In this document: positions 1 to 7,560 of the stretch, piece by piece
Numbering within the stretch: position 1 is the first letter of the stretch
Layout: each line of letters starts with the position of its first letter
NCBI GenBank assembly: GCA_964453335.1
Contig: CAYVOK010000014.1
Location: 1-64,000, forward strand
Direction of reading: 5' to 3'
Source: VGBO01 sp964453335
Lineage (GTDB): Bacteria; Actinomycetota; Acidimicrobiia; Acidimicrobiales; CAIXPF01
Length of the DNA: 64,000 nucleotides
Program-made: the position numbers and the translations under genes
The notes under the pieces: model-generated
The model's database searches: none
What the model was told of the DNA's origin: nothing
What the model saw: only the letters and a program-made list of their open reading frames with translations

Positions 1-138
1 CGCTTCGACGAGAACGCCGCCGTGCTGATCAACGACCAGCTGCAGCCGCGTGGCACGCGCATCTTCGGCCCGGTCGGCCGTGAGCTGCGTGACAAGAAGT
101 TCATGCGCATCGTGTCGCTGGCGCCGGAGGTGCTGTGA
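1..138 (+). CDS. rplN: 50S ribosomal protein L14, C-terminal fragment
   Basis: The window opens inside this gene, so only the last 45 residues are visible. They match the end of L14: an asparagine-rich loop, then PRGTRIFGPVGREL and the conserved end FMRIVSLAPEVL. L14 is a large-subunit protein near the L19 and 16S rRNA bridge. The stop codon overlaps the start of rplX by one base (TGATG), so the two are probably translationally coupled in the spc operon. The start lies outside the window. Confidence 0.96.
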   Translation, partial: RFDENAAVLINDQLQPRGTRIFGPVGRELRDKKFMRIVSLAPEVL

Positions 139-458
139 TGGCAGGCCTGCGTATCCGCAAGGGCGACCGTGTCCGCGTGCTCACCGGCAAGGACCGGGGC
201 CGCGAGGGCGTCGTCTCCAAGGTCCTGCCCCGTGAGGGCAAGGTCATCGTCGACGGCATCAACGTCGCCCGCAAGCACGTCGCCGCCAACCCGGCGAAGA
301 ACGAGCCGGGTGGGGTCATCGACAAGGACATGCCGATGGACGTCTCGAACGTCGCCGTGATCAGCCCGAAGGACGGCAAGCCGACCCGTGTCGGGTTCCG
401 CGTGGCCGACGACGGCACGAAGGTCCGCATCTGCAAGCGCACGGGGGACGATCTCTGA
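138..458 (+). CDS. rplX: 50S ribosomal protein L24
   Basis: A 106-residue L24 of normal length. The KOW motif is at the N-terminus (IRKGDRVRVLTGKDRGREG), followed by the conserved ARKHVAANP segment. L24 is an assembly initiator that binds 23S rRNA early. The ATG at 138 overlaps the rplN stop by one base, and a GTG three bases earlier is in frame but less likely. The stop again overlaps the next start by one base. No oddities. Confidence 0.97.
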   Translation: MAGLRIRKGDRVRVLTGKDRGREGVVSKVLPREGKVIVDGINVARKHVAANPAKNEPGGVIDKDMPMDVSNVAVISPKDGKPTRVGFRVADDGTKVRICKRTGDDL

Positions 459-1018
459 TGGCGACGATCGAAACCGCTCCCCGGCTCAAGCGCCAGTACA
501 ACGACGAGATCCGGGCGAAGCTCCAGACCGAGCTCGGTCTCCCGAACATCATGATGGTCCCTCGTCTCGAGAAGATCGTCGTGAACGTCGGCGTCGGTGC
601 TGCGCTCGCCCAGCCGAAGCTGCTCGACGGTGCGGTCGCCGACCTCACCGCCATCACCGGCCAGAAGCCGGTGATCGCCAAGGCCAAGAAGTCGATCGCC
701 GGCTTCAAGCTCCGCCAGGGCAACGCCATCGGCGCCCGGGTGACGCTGCGCGGCGATCGGATGTGGGAGTTCCTCGACCGGCTCATCAGCCTGTCGATCC
801 CGCGGATCCGCGACTTCCGGGGACTCAACCCCCGAGCCTTCGACGGCACCGGCAACTACACGTTCGGTGTCACCGAACAGCTGATCTTCCCGGAGATCGA
901 CTACGACAAGGTCGACGTCCCCCGGGGCATGAACATCACCATCGTGACGACCGCCCGCACCGATGCCGAGGGCAAGGCCCTGCTCGATGCGTTCGACTTC
1001 CCCTTCAGGAGGGACTGA
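458..1018 (+). CDS. rplE: 50S ribosomal protein L5
   Basis: A 186-residue L5, the 5S rRNA-binding protein of the central protuberance. Recognisable segments are the N-terminal KRQYNDEIRAKL helix, VPRLEKIVVNVGVG, the ITGQKPVIAKAKKSIAGFKLR block and the C-terminal TTARTDAEGKALLDAF. The length is normal for bacteria. It sits between rplX (one-base overlap) and rpsZ (2-base gap), as expected for the spc operon. Confidence 0.97.
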   Translation: MATIETAPRLKRQYNDEIRAKLQTELGLPNIMMVPRLEKIVVNVGVGAALAQPKLLDGAVADLTAITGQKPVIAKAKKSIAGFKLRQGNAIGARVTLRGDRMWEFLDRLISLSIPRIRDFRGLNPRAFDGTGNYTFGVTEQLIFPEIDYDKVDVPRGMNITIVTTARTDAEGKALLDAFDFPFRRD

Positions 1019-1020
1019 GC

Positions 1021-1206
1021 GTGGCCAAGAAGGCGCTCATCGAGAAGCAGCAGCGCACGCCCAAGTTCAAGGTGCGTGGGTACACCCGCTGCCAGCGGTG
1101 CGGCCGTCCGCGGGCGGTGTTCCGTCGGTTCATGCTGTGCCGCGTCTGCCTGCGGGAGCTCGCCCATGCCGGCGAGATCCCCGGCGTGACCAAGGCCAGC
1201 TGGTGA
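1021..1206 (+). CDS. rpsZ: 30S ribosomal protein S14, zinc-binding (type Z)
   Basis: A short 61-residue S14 with a GTG start two bases after the rplE stop. It carries two CxxC pairs (CQRCGRP and CRVC), the zinc ribbon of the short type Z form rather than the long zinc-free form of about 100 residues. The C-terminus GEIPGVTKASW is the family signature. Many actinobacteria carry a second zinc-free S14 under Zur control; none is in this window. Confidence 0.96.
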   Translation: MAKKALIEKQQRTPKFKVRGYTRCQRCGRPRAVFRRFMLCRVCLRELAHAGEIPGVTKASW

Positions 1207-1222
1207 AGGAGGATCGTTCCAG

Positions 1223-1624
1223 ATGATGACCGACCCCATCGCCGACATGCTCACCCGGTTGCGCAACGCCAATGTGGCGATGCACGACGAGGTCGCCATG
1301 CCGTCGTCGAAGCTGAAGGAATCCCTCGCAGCGCTCCTCGAGCGTGAGGGCTACATCGCCGGCCACTCCGTGGCCCCCGCGTCGAAGGGTCCGGGCACCG
1401 TGCTCACCGTTCGGCTCAAGTACTCGCCGGAGCGTGCCCGCACGATCTCCGGCATCCGCCGGGTCTCCAAGCCCGGGCTGCGCGTCTACTCCAACGCAGG
1501 AGACGTGCCCCGTGTGCTCGGTGGCCTCGGTGTCGCCGTCCTGTCCACCAACCAGGGGCTCATGACCGACCGCGAGGCGCGCAAGCGTCGCGTGGGCGGC
1601 GAAGTGCTCTGCTACGTCTGGTAG
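1223..1624 (+). CDS. rpsH: 30S ribosomal protein S8
   Basis: A 133-residue S8. It begins MMTDPIADMLTRLRNAN and contains the conserved RRVSKPGLRVY and the end GGEVLCYVW. S8 binds helix 21 of 16S rRNA and in many bacteria represses the spc operon. A strong Shine-Dalgarno AAGGAGGA at 1206-1213 precedes two tandem ATG codons (1223 and 1226), and either could be used. Confidence 0.97.
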   Translation: MMTDPIADMLTRLRNANVAMHDEVAMPSSKLKESLAALLEREGYIAGHSVAPASKGPGTVLTVRLKYSPERARTISGIRRVSKPGLRVYSNAGDVPRVLGGLGVAVLSTNQGLMTDREARKRRVGGEVLCYVW

Positions 1625-1632
1625 GAGCGACG

Positions 1633-2172
1633 ATGTCCCGCATCGGTAAGGCACCGATCCCCGTGCCGTCGAACGTGCAGGTCGCGGTCGTCGGAGACAC
1701 GGTCACCGTCAAGGGTCCGAAGGGCGAACTGTCCCACGACCTCCCCGAGAAGATCACCGTCCGTCAGGACGGCGACCATCTCCTCGTCGAGCGTGCGGAC
1801 GACGAACGTCGTTCGCGGTCCTTGCACGGCCTCACGCGCACGCTCGTCGGCAACATGGTCGTCGGGGTGTCCGAGGGGTTCCGCCAGGAGCTCGAGCTCA
1901 TCGGCGTGGGTTACCGCGCCACCGCGAAGGGCCCGTCGGCGCTCGAACTGGCACTGGGGTTCTCGCACCCCGTGAACGTCGACGCCCCGGCCGGGATCAC
2001 CTTCGAGGTGCCGAGCGCCACCCGCATCGGTGTCGTCGGCATCGACAAGCAGATGGTCGGCCAGGTCGCCGCTGACATCCGGGCGATCCGCAAGCCCGAG
2101 CCCTACAAGGGCAAGGGCATCCGGTACGTCGACGAGCGCGTCATCCGCAAGGCCGGGAAGACCGGGAAGTAA
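1633..2172 (+). CDS. rplF: 50S ribosomal protein L6
   Basis: A 179-residue L6 with both repeated L6 domains. The start MSRIGKAPIPVPSNV and the C-terminal KPEPYKGKGIRYVDE are diagnostic. L6 sits near the factor-binding centre of the large subunit. It lies 8 bases after rpsH and 11 bases before rplR, in normal spc order. Confidence 0.97.
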   Translation: MSRIGKAPIPVPSNVQVAVVGDTVTVKGPKGELSHDLPEKITVRQDGDHLLVERADDERRSRSLHGLTRTLVGNMVVGVSEGFRQELELIGVGYRATAKGPSALELALGFSHPVNVDAPAGITFEVPSATRIGVVGIDKQMVGQVAADIRAIRKPEPYKGKGIRYVDERVIRKAGKTGK

Positions 2173-2183
2173 GGGCAGCCACG

Positions 2184-2549
2184 ATGAGCGACGCAGCGAA
2201 GAAGAAGCGCGAAGGGCGCCTGCGACGGCACCGCCGGATCCGCAAGAAGGTCACCGGCACGGCGGCGCGCCCGCGTCTCGCCGTCTACCGGTCGAACAAG
2301 CACATCCATGCCCAGCTGATCGACGACGTCGCCGGCCGCACGGTGGCCGCAGCGTCGACGCTCGACGCCAACCTGCGCTCCGGGTCGACGGGCAACGTCG
2401 ACGCCGCGGCGAAGGTCGGCAGCCTGCTCGCCGAGCGTGCGCGTGCCGCCGGGGTGACCGAGGTCGTGTTCGACCGCGGTGGTTTCTCCTATCACGGGCG
2501 GACCGCTGCCCTCGCCGACGCCGCCCGTGCGGGCGGACTGGAGTTCTGA
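2184..2549 (+). CDS. rplR: 50S ribosomal protein L18
   Basis: A 121-residue L18, a 5S rRNA-binding protein. It has a lysine- and arginine-rich N-terminus, then RPRLAVYRSNKHIHAQLIDD and the end VVFDRGGFSYHGRTAALADAAR. Family length and position between rplF and rpsE agree. It starts at ATG 2184 after a short 11-base gap. Confidence 0.97.
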   Translation: MSDAAKKKREGRLRRHRRIRKKVTGTAARPRLAVYRSNKHIHAQLIDDVAGRTVAAASTLDANLRSGSTGNVDAAAKVGSLLAERARAAGVTEVVFDRGGFSYHGRTAALADAARAGGLEF

Positions 2550-2554
2550 TTCCG

Positions 2555-3109
2555 ATGGCCGCAGCAGACATGCAGCTCCGGGACAGCCGGGTCATCAACA
2601 TCAACCGGGTCGCCAAGGTCGTCAAGGGCGGCCGGCGGTTCAGCTTCACGGCGCTCGTCGTCGTCGGCGACGGCAACGGTCGCGTCGGCCTCGGCTACGG
2701 CAAGGCGAAGGAGGTGCCCCTCGCGATCCAGAAGGGCACCGAGGAGGCTCGCAAGAACCTCTTCGAGGTCCCCCTCGCCGGTTCGACCGTCGTGCACCCC
2801 GTCATCGGCGAGACCGGTGCCGGTCGTGTGCTGCTCAAGCCGGCGTCGCCCGGTACCGGCGTCATCGCCGGTGGTGCGGCCCGCATCATCCTCGAGGAGG
2901 CCGGGATCCACGACGTGCTCTGCAAGTCGCTCGGTTCCTCCAACCACATCAACGTCGCCCGGGCGACGATCGCCGCACTCCGGGCGCTGAAGCGCCCCGA
3001 CGAGATCGCACGCCTGCGCGGCCTGCCCGCCGACACCTTCGTTCCGGCGGGTCTGCTCAAGGCCTACAACGAGGGACGCCACGCTCGCGCGGCGTCCGCA
3101 GGGGAGTGA
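2555..3109 (+). CDS. rpsE: 30S ribosomal protein S5
   Basis: About 184 residues. The double-stranded RNA-binding S5 domain contains the VNRVAKVVKGGRRFSF-type segment and GNGRVGLGYGKAKEVP, followed by the C-terminal SSNHINVARATIAALR fold. S5 contributes to decoding fidelity and to the mRNA entry helicase. I chose ATG 2555, five bases after the rplR stop; ATG 2570 is a possible alternative. The reading frame extends further upstream, but that part is only an overlap with rplR. Confidence 0.96.
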   Translation: MAAADMQLRDSRVININRVAKVVKGGRRFSFTALVVVGDGNGRVGLGYGKAKEVPLAIQKGTEEARKNLFEVPLAGSTVVHPVIGETGAGRVLLKPASPGTGVIAGGAARIILEEAGIHDVLCKSLGSSNHINVARATIAALRALKRPDEIARLRGLPADTFVPAGLLKAYNEGRHARAASAGE

Positions 3110-3117
3110 GCATCGGC

Positions 3118-3297
3118 ATGGCGGACCTCAAGGTCACCCAGGTCCGGTCGGCGATCGGCGCGCAGCCGAAGCAGCGTGGCACGCTGCGGGCGCTCGGCCT
3201 GGGCCGTATCGGCAAGTCCAACACCCTGCCCGACCGCAAGGAGATCCGGGGCATGATCGCCCGGGTCCCGCACCTGGTCGCGGTCGAGGAGGTCTGA
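3118..3297 (+). CDS. rpmD: 50S ribosomal protein L30
   Basis: A 59-residue L30, small as usual. The diagnostic parts are DLKVTQVRSAIGAQPKQRGTLRALGLGRIGK and the end RVPHLVAVEEV. It starts 8 bases after rpsE at ATG 3118. A GTG at 3106 overlapping the rpsE stop would add four residues. Not all bacteria keep this gene. Confidence 0.95.
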   Translation: MADLKVTQVRSAIGAQPKQRGTLRALGLGRIGKSNTLPDRKEIRGMIARVPHLVAVEEV

Positions 3298-3300
3298 GTC

Positions 3301-3789
3301 ATGAAGTTGCACGATCTCCAGCCGCCGGAGGGCTCGAACCGTCGCCGCAAGCGCGTCGGTCGGGGTATCGCCGGCAAGGGCGGCAAGACCGCCGGCCGTG
3401 GCACCAAGGGCCAGAAGGCCCGTCGGCAGATCCCGATCGGCTTCGAGGGCGGTCAGATGCCCTTGCAGCGTCGGATCCCGAAGCTGCGCGGCTTCACCAA
3501 CCCCTTCCGGGTCGAGTACCAGGCGATCAACCTCGATGTGATCACCGACTCCGAGCTCACCGACGTGACCCCTGAGGCGCTCCTCGCCAAGGGTCTCGTC
3601 GGCAAGGGTGCGCTCGTGAAGGTGCTCGGTCGTGGCGAGCTCACCCGCACCGTGAACGTCTCGGCGCACGCGTTCTCGCAGTCGGCCCGGGCGGCCATCG
3701 AAGCCCGTGGCGGTCGCATCGAGATCCTGCCGATGCCGTTCGGCAACGGTCGCCCCGCCGCCAAGGGCAACCAGCACACCAACCGCTGA
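3301..3789 (+). CDS. rplO: 50S ribosomal protein L15
   Basis: A 162-residue L15. The glycine- and arginine-rich N-terminus (KRVGRGIAGKGGKTAGRGTKGQ) is the RNA-binding tail, followed by the globular domain and the end MPFGNGRPAAKGNQHTNR. L15 is a late assembly protein contacting many helices of 23S rRNA. It lies three bases after rpmD and upstream of secY. Confidence 0.97.
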   Translation: MKLHDLQPPEGSNRRRKRVGRGIAGKGGKTAGRGTKGQKARRQIPIGFEGGQMPLQRRIPKLRGFTNPFRVEYQAINLDVITDSELTDVTPEALLAKGLVGKGALVKVLGRGELTRTVNVSAHAFSQSARAAIEARGGRIEILPMPFGNGRPAAKGNQHTNR

Positions 3790-3892
3790 CGGGCTCGTCC
3801 CCGCACGAGCTCGACGACACCGAAGGAGCCCCGACCACGTGGCGACCGGTACCGGACGATCCTCCTCCACGGGCGGCCCCCGCCTCGGGGGT

Positions 3893-5206
3893 ATGGCGAA
3901 CATCTTCAAAGCGCGCGACCTGCGCCGGAAGCTCCTGTTCACCCTCGCGATCATCCTGCTGTACCGCTTCGGTGCGTTCGTCCCGGCTCCGGGTATCGAC
4001 CTCAACGCCGTCCAGGTACTGAAGGACAACGCGGACCAGGGCGGCATCCTCTCGCTGCTGCAGCTCTTCTCCGGCGGCGCGCTCACGAACTTCGCCGTGT
4101 TCGCGCTCGGCATCATGCCCTACATCACCTCGTCGATCATCCTGCAGATCCTCGGCGTGGTGATCCCCAAGCTCGAGGCGCTCCAGCAGCAGGGTGCGGT
4201 CGGGCAGCGGAAGATCAACCAGTACACGCGGTACCTCACGATCGCGATCGCGGTGCTGCAGAGCACCGGCCTCGTCTTCCTGTTCCACAACGGCGGCGGC
4301 AGCCTGACCGGTGAGGCGTCGAACAACCTCGACCTCGTGCCGAACTTCACGCCGTTCCGCGTGACGCTGATCGTGCTCACGATCACCGCGGGGACCGCGC
4401 TCATCATGTGGATGGGTGAACTGATCTCGAACCGTGGCGTCGGCAACGGCATGTCGCTGATCATCTTCACGTCGATCGTCTCGAGCCTGCCGTCCCAGGG
4501 TGCCCTGATCCGGGCGCAGGGCGGCACGGTGGCGTTGCTCGTCGTCATCGCGATGTTCATCGCCCTGCTCGTGGCGATCGTCGCCATCGAGCAGGGTCAG
4601 CGTCGGATCCCGGTGCAGTTCGCCAAGCGGGTCGTCGGTCGGCGGATGTACGGCGGCCAGTCGACCTACATCCCGCTCAAGGTCAACCAGTCCGGCGTGA
4701 TCCCCGTGATCTTCGCGAGCTCGGTGCTCTACCTCCCGGTGCTGCTCACCAACCTGGTGCCGGCCACCGGCTGGGGGGACACGGTCCGCCGCCTGGTGCA
4801 GGACAACCTCGTGAACCACACGAGCATCTTCTACCTCGCGTTCTACGGGCTCCTGATCATCGGCTTCGCGTACTTCTACACGGCGATCAGCTTCGACCCG
4901 GTCCAGCGTGCGGACGAGCTCCGCAAGCAGGGCGGGTTCGTCCCCGGCATCCGCCCCGGCCCACAGACCGAGCGGCACCTCCAGCGGATCGTGTCCCGCA
5001 TCACGCTCCCGGGCGCGCTCTTCATCGCCGGGATCGCCCTGCTGCCCCCGCTGTTCATCAACTACGTCCTGCGCGTCGACCTCTCGGGCCAGCAGCTCGC
5101 CTTCGGTGGCACCTCGGTGCTGATCGCCGTCGGCGTGGCACTCGAGACGATGAAGCAGATCGACAGCCAGCTGATGATGCGCAACTACGAGGGCTTCCTG
5201 AAGTGA
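3893..5206 (+). CDS. secY: preprotein translocase channel subunit SecY
   Basis: A polytopic membrane protein of about 437 residues forming the protein-conducting channel with SecE and SecG. Ten hydrophobic helices are apparent. Conserved parts are DLRRKLLFTLAIILLYRFGAFVPAPGID, the plug region GILSLLQLFSGG, GIMPYITSSIILQIL, and the last cytosolic loop with FVPGIRPG. Two starts are possible. ATG 3893 gives the family-typical N-terminus. GTG 3839 would add 18 residues and has a better Shine-Dalgarno (AAGGAG at 3823-3828). It is in its usual place between rplO and adk. Confidence 0.96.
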   Translation: MANIFKARDLRRKLLFTLAIILLYRFGAFVPAPGIDLNAVQVLKDNADQGGILSLLQLFSGGALTNFAVFALGIMPYITSSIILQILGVVIPKLEALQQQGAVGQRKINQYTRYLTIAIAVLQSTGLVFLFHNGGGSLTGEASNNLDLVPNFTPFRVTLIVLTITAGTALIMWMGELISNRGVGNGMSLIIFTSIVSSLPSQGALIRAQGGTVALLVVIAMFIALLVAIVAIEQGQRRIPVQFAKRVVGRRMYGGQSTYIPLKVNQSGVIPVIFASSVLYLPVLLTNLVPATGWGDTVRRLVQDNLVNHTSIFYLAFYGLLIIGFAYFYTAISFDPVQRADELRKQGGFVPGIRPGPQTERHLQRIVSRITLPGALFIAGIALLPPLFINYVLRVDLSGQQLAFGGTSVLIAVGVALETMKQIDSQLMMRNYEGFLK

Positions 5207-5234
5207 CCGTGCGACCCGATCGGAGCAGCCGCCC

Positions 5235-5801
5235 ATGACCAAGCCCGTCCGACTCGTCATCTTCGGCCGCCAGGGCGCGGGCAAGGGCACGCAGTGCACC
5301 CGACTCGTCGAGCACTACGGCGCGGTCCACATCTCCACCGGTGACATGCTGCGCGCCGCCGTGGAGGAGGGGACCGAGTTCGGCCGCAAGGCGGACGAGT
5401 TCATGTCCGCAGGCCAGCTCGTGCCGGACGAGGTCATCATCGGCGTCGTCCGTGACCGCCTCGCGCAGGACGACGTGCGGGCCAAGGGGTTCCTGCTCGA
5501 CGGGTTCCCGCGGACCGAGCCCCAGGCGCAGGCGCTCGCCGCGACCATCGGCGCCGACGGGTTCGACCTCGCCGTCAACATCGAGGTGCCCCTCGACGTC
5601 GTGAAGGCGCGCATCGCCGGCCGGAACCGGGGGGACGACACGCCCGAGGCCGTCGCCCGCCGCCTCGCCGACTACGAGGAGAAGACGGTCCCCGCCGTCC
5701 GGTGGTTCTCCGGGATCGGCAAGCTCGTCGAGGTCGACGGCGTGGGCGCCGAGGACGTCGTGTTCGAACGGCTCCGGCAGGTGATCGACACCCATATCTG
5801 A
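5235..5801 (+). CDS. adk: adenylate kinase, short form
   Basis: A 188-residue adenylate kinase (ATP + AMP to 2 ADP). It has the P-loop GRQGAGKGTQ near the N-terminus, the AMP-site segment HISTGDMLRAA, and LLDGFPRTEPQAQAL. The LID is short and has no zinc cysteines, the form common in actinobacteria. It follows secY by 28 bases. The map and infA genes that normally follow are not present. Confidence 0.96.
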   Translation: MTKPVRLVIFGRQGAGKGTQCTRLVEHYGAVHISTGDMLRAAVEEGTEFGRKADEFMSAGQLVPDEVIIGVVRDRLAQDDVRAKGFLLDGFPRTEPQAQALAATIGADGFDLAVNIEVPLDVVKARIAGRNRGDDTPEAVARRLADYEEKTVPAVRWFSGIGKLVEVDGVGAEDVVFERLRQVIDTHI

Positions 5802-5831
5802 TCCTCCGTCACCGTCGTCACGGAAGACGAT

Positions 5832-5860
5832 TTGGTGACAGGGCACCGAGCCGGTAGCGT
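5832..5860 (+). promoter_or_regulatory. probable promoter of the rpmJ-rpsM-rpsK-rpsD-rpoA-rplQ operon
   Basis: The 167-base gap after adk holds a -35-like TTGGTG at 5832-5837 and a -10-like TAGCGT at 5855-5860, separated by 17 bases. This predicts a leader of roughly 100 bases before rpmJ. rpmJ itself has no clear Shine-Dalgarno. The leader contains a modest hairpin (CCCATC pairing with GGTGGG around 5896-5912). The leader is not a coding gene and could be a site for autogenous control, which is inference. Confidence 0.55.
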
Positions 5861-5968
5861 GGCGCTCCGGCTTTCCGCCGTCCGCGCGCGCTGCTCCCAT
5901 CACGACGGTGGGACCGCTCCAGCGCCGTGACATCGCAGAAGCATCCACTCCAGCCCGAAAGATCCCTG

Positions 5969-6082
5969 ATGAAAGTCCGTCCCAGCGTCAAGGCCATGTG
6001 CGACAAGTGCAAGGTGATCCGCCGCCACGGTGTGGTGCGTGTCCTCTGCGCGAATCCGCGGCACAAGCAGCGACAGGGCTGA
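5969..6082 (+). CDS. rpmJ: 50S ribosomal protein L36, zinc-binding
   Basis: A 37-residue L36, MKVRPSVKAMCDKCKVIRR onward. The zinc ligands C11, C14, C27 and H32 are all present, so this is the zinc-dependent paralogue. It starts at ATG 5969 and lies 13 bases before rpsM. It is the first gene after a gap where map and infA would normally be. Confidence 0.96.
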   Translation: MKVRPSVKAMCDKCKVIRRHGVVRVLCANPRHKQRQG

Positions 6083-6095
6083 GGAAAGGCCGACC

Positions 6096-6473
6096 ATGGC
6101 AAGAATCGCCGGCGTCGACGTCCCGCGCGAGAAGCGCGTCGAGATCTCGCTCCGCTACATCTACGGCGTCGGACCCACGATCGCGAAGCAGATCTGCGCC
6201 GCGACCGGGGTCGACGTGAACACCCGGGTACGGGATCTGACCGACGAAGAGGTCAACCGGATCCGGGCGTACATCGAGCAGAGCCTCAAGGTCGAGGGTG
6301 ACCTCCGCCGTGAGGTCGCTCAGGACATCAAGCGCAAGATGGAGATCGGGTGTTACCAGGGTCTCCGTCATCGGAAGGGTCTGCCCGTCCGCGGGCAGCG
6401 CACCCATACGAACGCTCGGACCCGCAAGGGACCGAAGAAGACCGTGGCCGGTAAGAAGAAGGCCAAGCGGTAG
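6096..6473 (+). CDS. rpsM: 30S ribosomal protein S13
   Basis: A 125-residue S13. It begins MARIAGVDVPREKRVEI, with the helix-two-turn-helix segment YGVGPTIAKQICAATG and the basic tail GLPVRGQRTHTNARTRKGP. S13 contacts the P-site tRNA and the A-site finger of the large subunit. The start is ATG 6096. The gene is part of the alpha operon. Confidence 0.97.
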   Translation: MARIAGVDVPREKRVEISLRYIYGVGPTIAKQICAATGVDVNTRVRDLTDEEVNRIRAYIEQSLKVEGDLRREVAQDIKRKMEIGCYQGLRHRKGLPVRGQRTHTNARTRKGPKKTVAGKKKAKR

Positions 6474-6510
6474 GACCGGGACGACCAGGTAGTAGGAGAG
6501 CAACGCATCC

Positions 6511-6909
6511 ATGGCGAAGCCCAAGCCAGGCGGCCGTCGGCCCAGGCGCAAGGAACGCAAGAACGTCGCCTACGGGGTGGCGCACATCAAGTCGAGCTTC
6601 AACAACACGATCGTGACCATCACGGACCAGGAGGGCAATGTGCTCTCGTGGGCGTCGGCGGGCAACGTCGGGTTCAAGGGCTCGCGGAAGTCGACTCCAT
6701 TCGCTGCACAGATGGCGGCGGAGAAGGCGGCCCGCGCCGCGATGGACCATGGCGTCCGTCGTGTCGACGTACTCGTCAAGGGTCCCGGCTCCGGTCGTGA
6801 GACCGCGATCCGTTCGATCCAGAACACCGGCATCGAGGTGACCGGGATCAAGGACGTGACGCCGGTCCCGCACAACGGGTGCCGTCCCCCGAAGCGGCGG
6901 AGGGTCTGA
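6511..6909 (+). CDS. rpsK: 30S ribosomal protein S11
   Basis: A 132-residue S11 of the small-subunit platform. Conserved parts are VAHIKSSFNNTIVTITD, GFKGSRKSTPFAAQMAAE and the end PHNGCRPPKRRRV. It starts 37 bases after rpsM and is followed one base later by rpsD, in conserved alpha-operon order. Confidence 0.97.
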   Translation: MAKPKPGGRRPRRKERKNVAYGVAHIKSSFNNTIVTITDQEGNVLSWASAGNVGFKGSRKSTPFAAQMAAEKAARAAMDHGVRRVDVLVKGPGSGRETAIRSIQNTGIEVTGIKDVTPVPHNGCRPPKRRRV

Positions 6910-6910
6910 G

Positions 6911-7528
6911 ATGGCGCGCTACACCGGTCCCAAGGCTCGTGTCTCCCGCCGTCTCGGCGTGAACATCTGGGGAACCCGCGGCGAGAACATCGCGCTCGAC
7001 CGCCGGCCGTACCCGCCCGGCGAGCACGGGCGCACCCGTCGTCGGTCGAACCCCTCCGAGTACCTCCTGCAGATGCAGGAGAAGCAGAAGGCGCGTTTCA
7101 CCTACGGCCTCTCCGAGAAGCAGTTCCGCAACCTCTACGAGGAGGCGAACCGCAAGGAGGGTGTGACCGGCGAGATCATGCTGCGCTACCTCGAGCTCCG
7201 GGTCGACAACGTCGTCTACCGGGCCGGCTGGGCGGCGACTCGTCCCCAGGCGCGGCAGTTCGTCTCCCACGGGCACGTGAACGTGAACGGCCGTCGGGTC
7301 ACCATCCCGAGCTACCGGGTCCGCAAGGGCGATGTCGTCGAACTGCGCACCAAGGCGCGCGAGTTCATCGTGATCCGTCACAACGTCGACGTGCTCGATC
7401 GCACACCACCGCCGTGGCTCGAGCCCACCGAGGGGGGCCAGATCGTCACGGTCAGGGAGCTCCCGCTCCGCGAGCACATCGACGTGCCCGTACGCGAGCA
7501 GCTCATCGTCGAGCTGTACAGCAAGTAA
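6911..7528 (+). CDS. rpsD: 30S ribosomal protein S4
   Basis: A 205-residue S4, a primary 16S rRNA-binding assembly protein. The N-terminal domain lacks the four zinc cysteines and is the C-minus form. The S4 RNA-binding domain lies around residues 95-155 (LELRVDNVVYRAGWA, then ARQFVSHGHVNVNGR). The C-terminus EQLIVELYSK is conserved. It lies 32 bases before rpoA. Confidence 0.97.
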   Translation: MARYTGPKARVSRRLGVNIWGTRGENIALDRRPYPPGEHGRTRRRSNPSEYLLQMQEKQKARFTYGLSEKQFRNLYEEANRKEGVTGEIMLRYLELRVDNVVYRAGWAATRPQARQFVSHGHVNVNGRRVTIPSYRVRKGDVVELRTKAREFIVIRHNVDVLDRTPPPWLEPTEGGQIVTVRELPLREHIDVPVREQLIVELYSK

Positions 7529-7560
7529 CCCCGCCCCCCGCCCCCACCGAAGAGGTCGTC

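Noticed and set aside
3641..5299. A 552-codon open frame on the minus strand across secY and adk
   Set aside because: It is the antisense shadow of two highly conserved genes in high-GC DNA, has extreme H/D/R/E composition and no recognisable motif.
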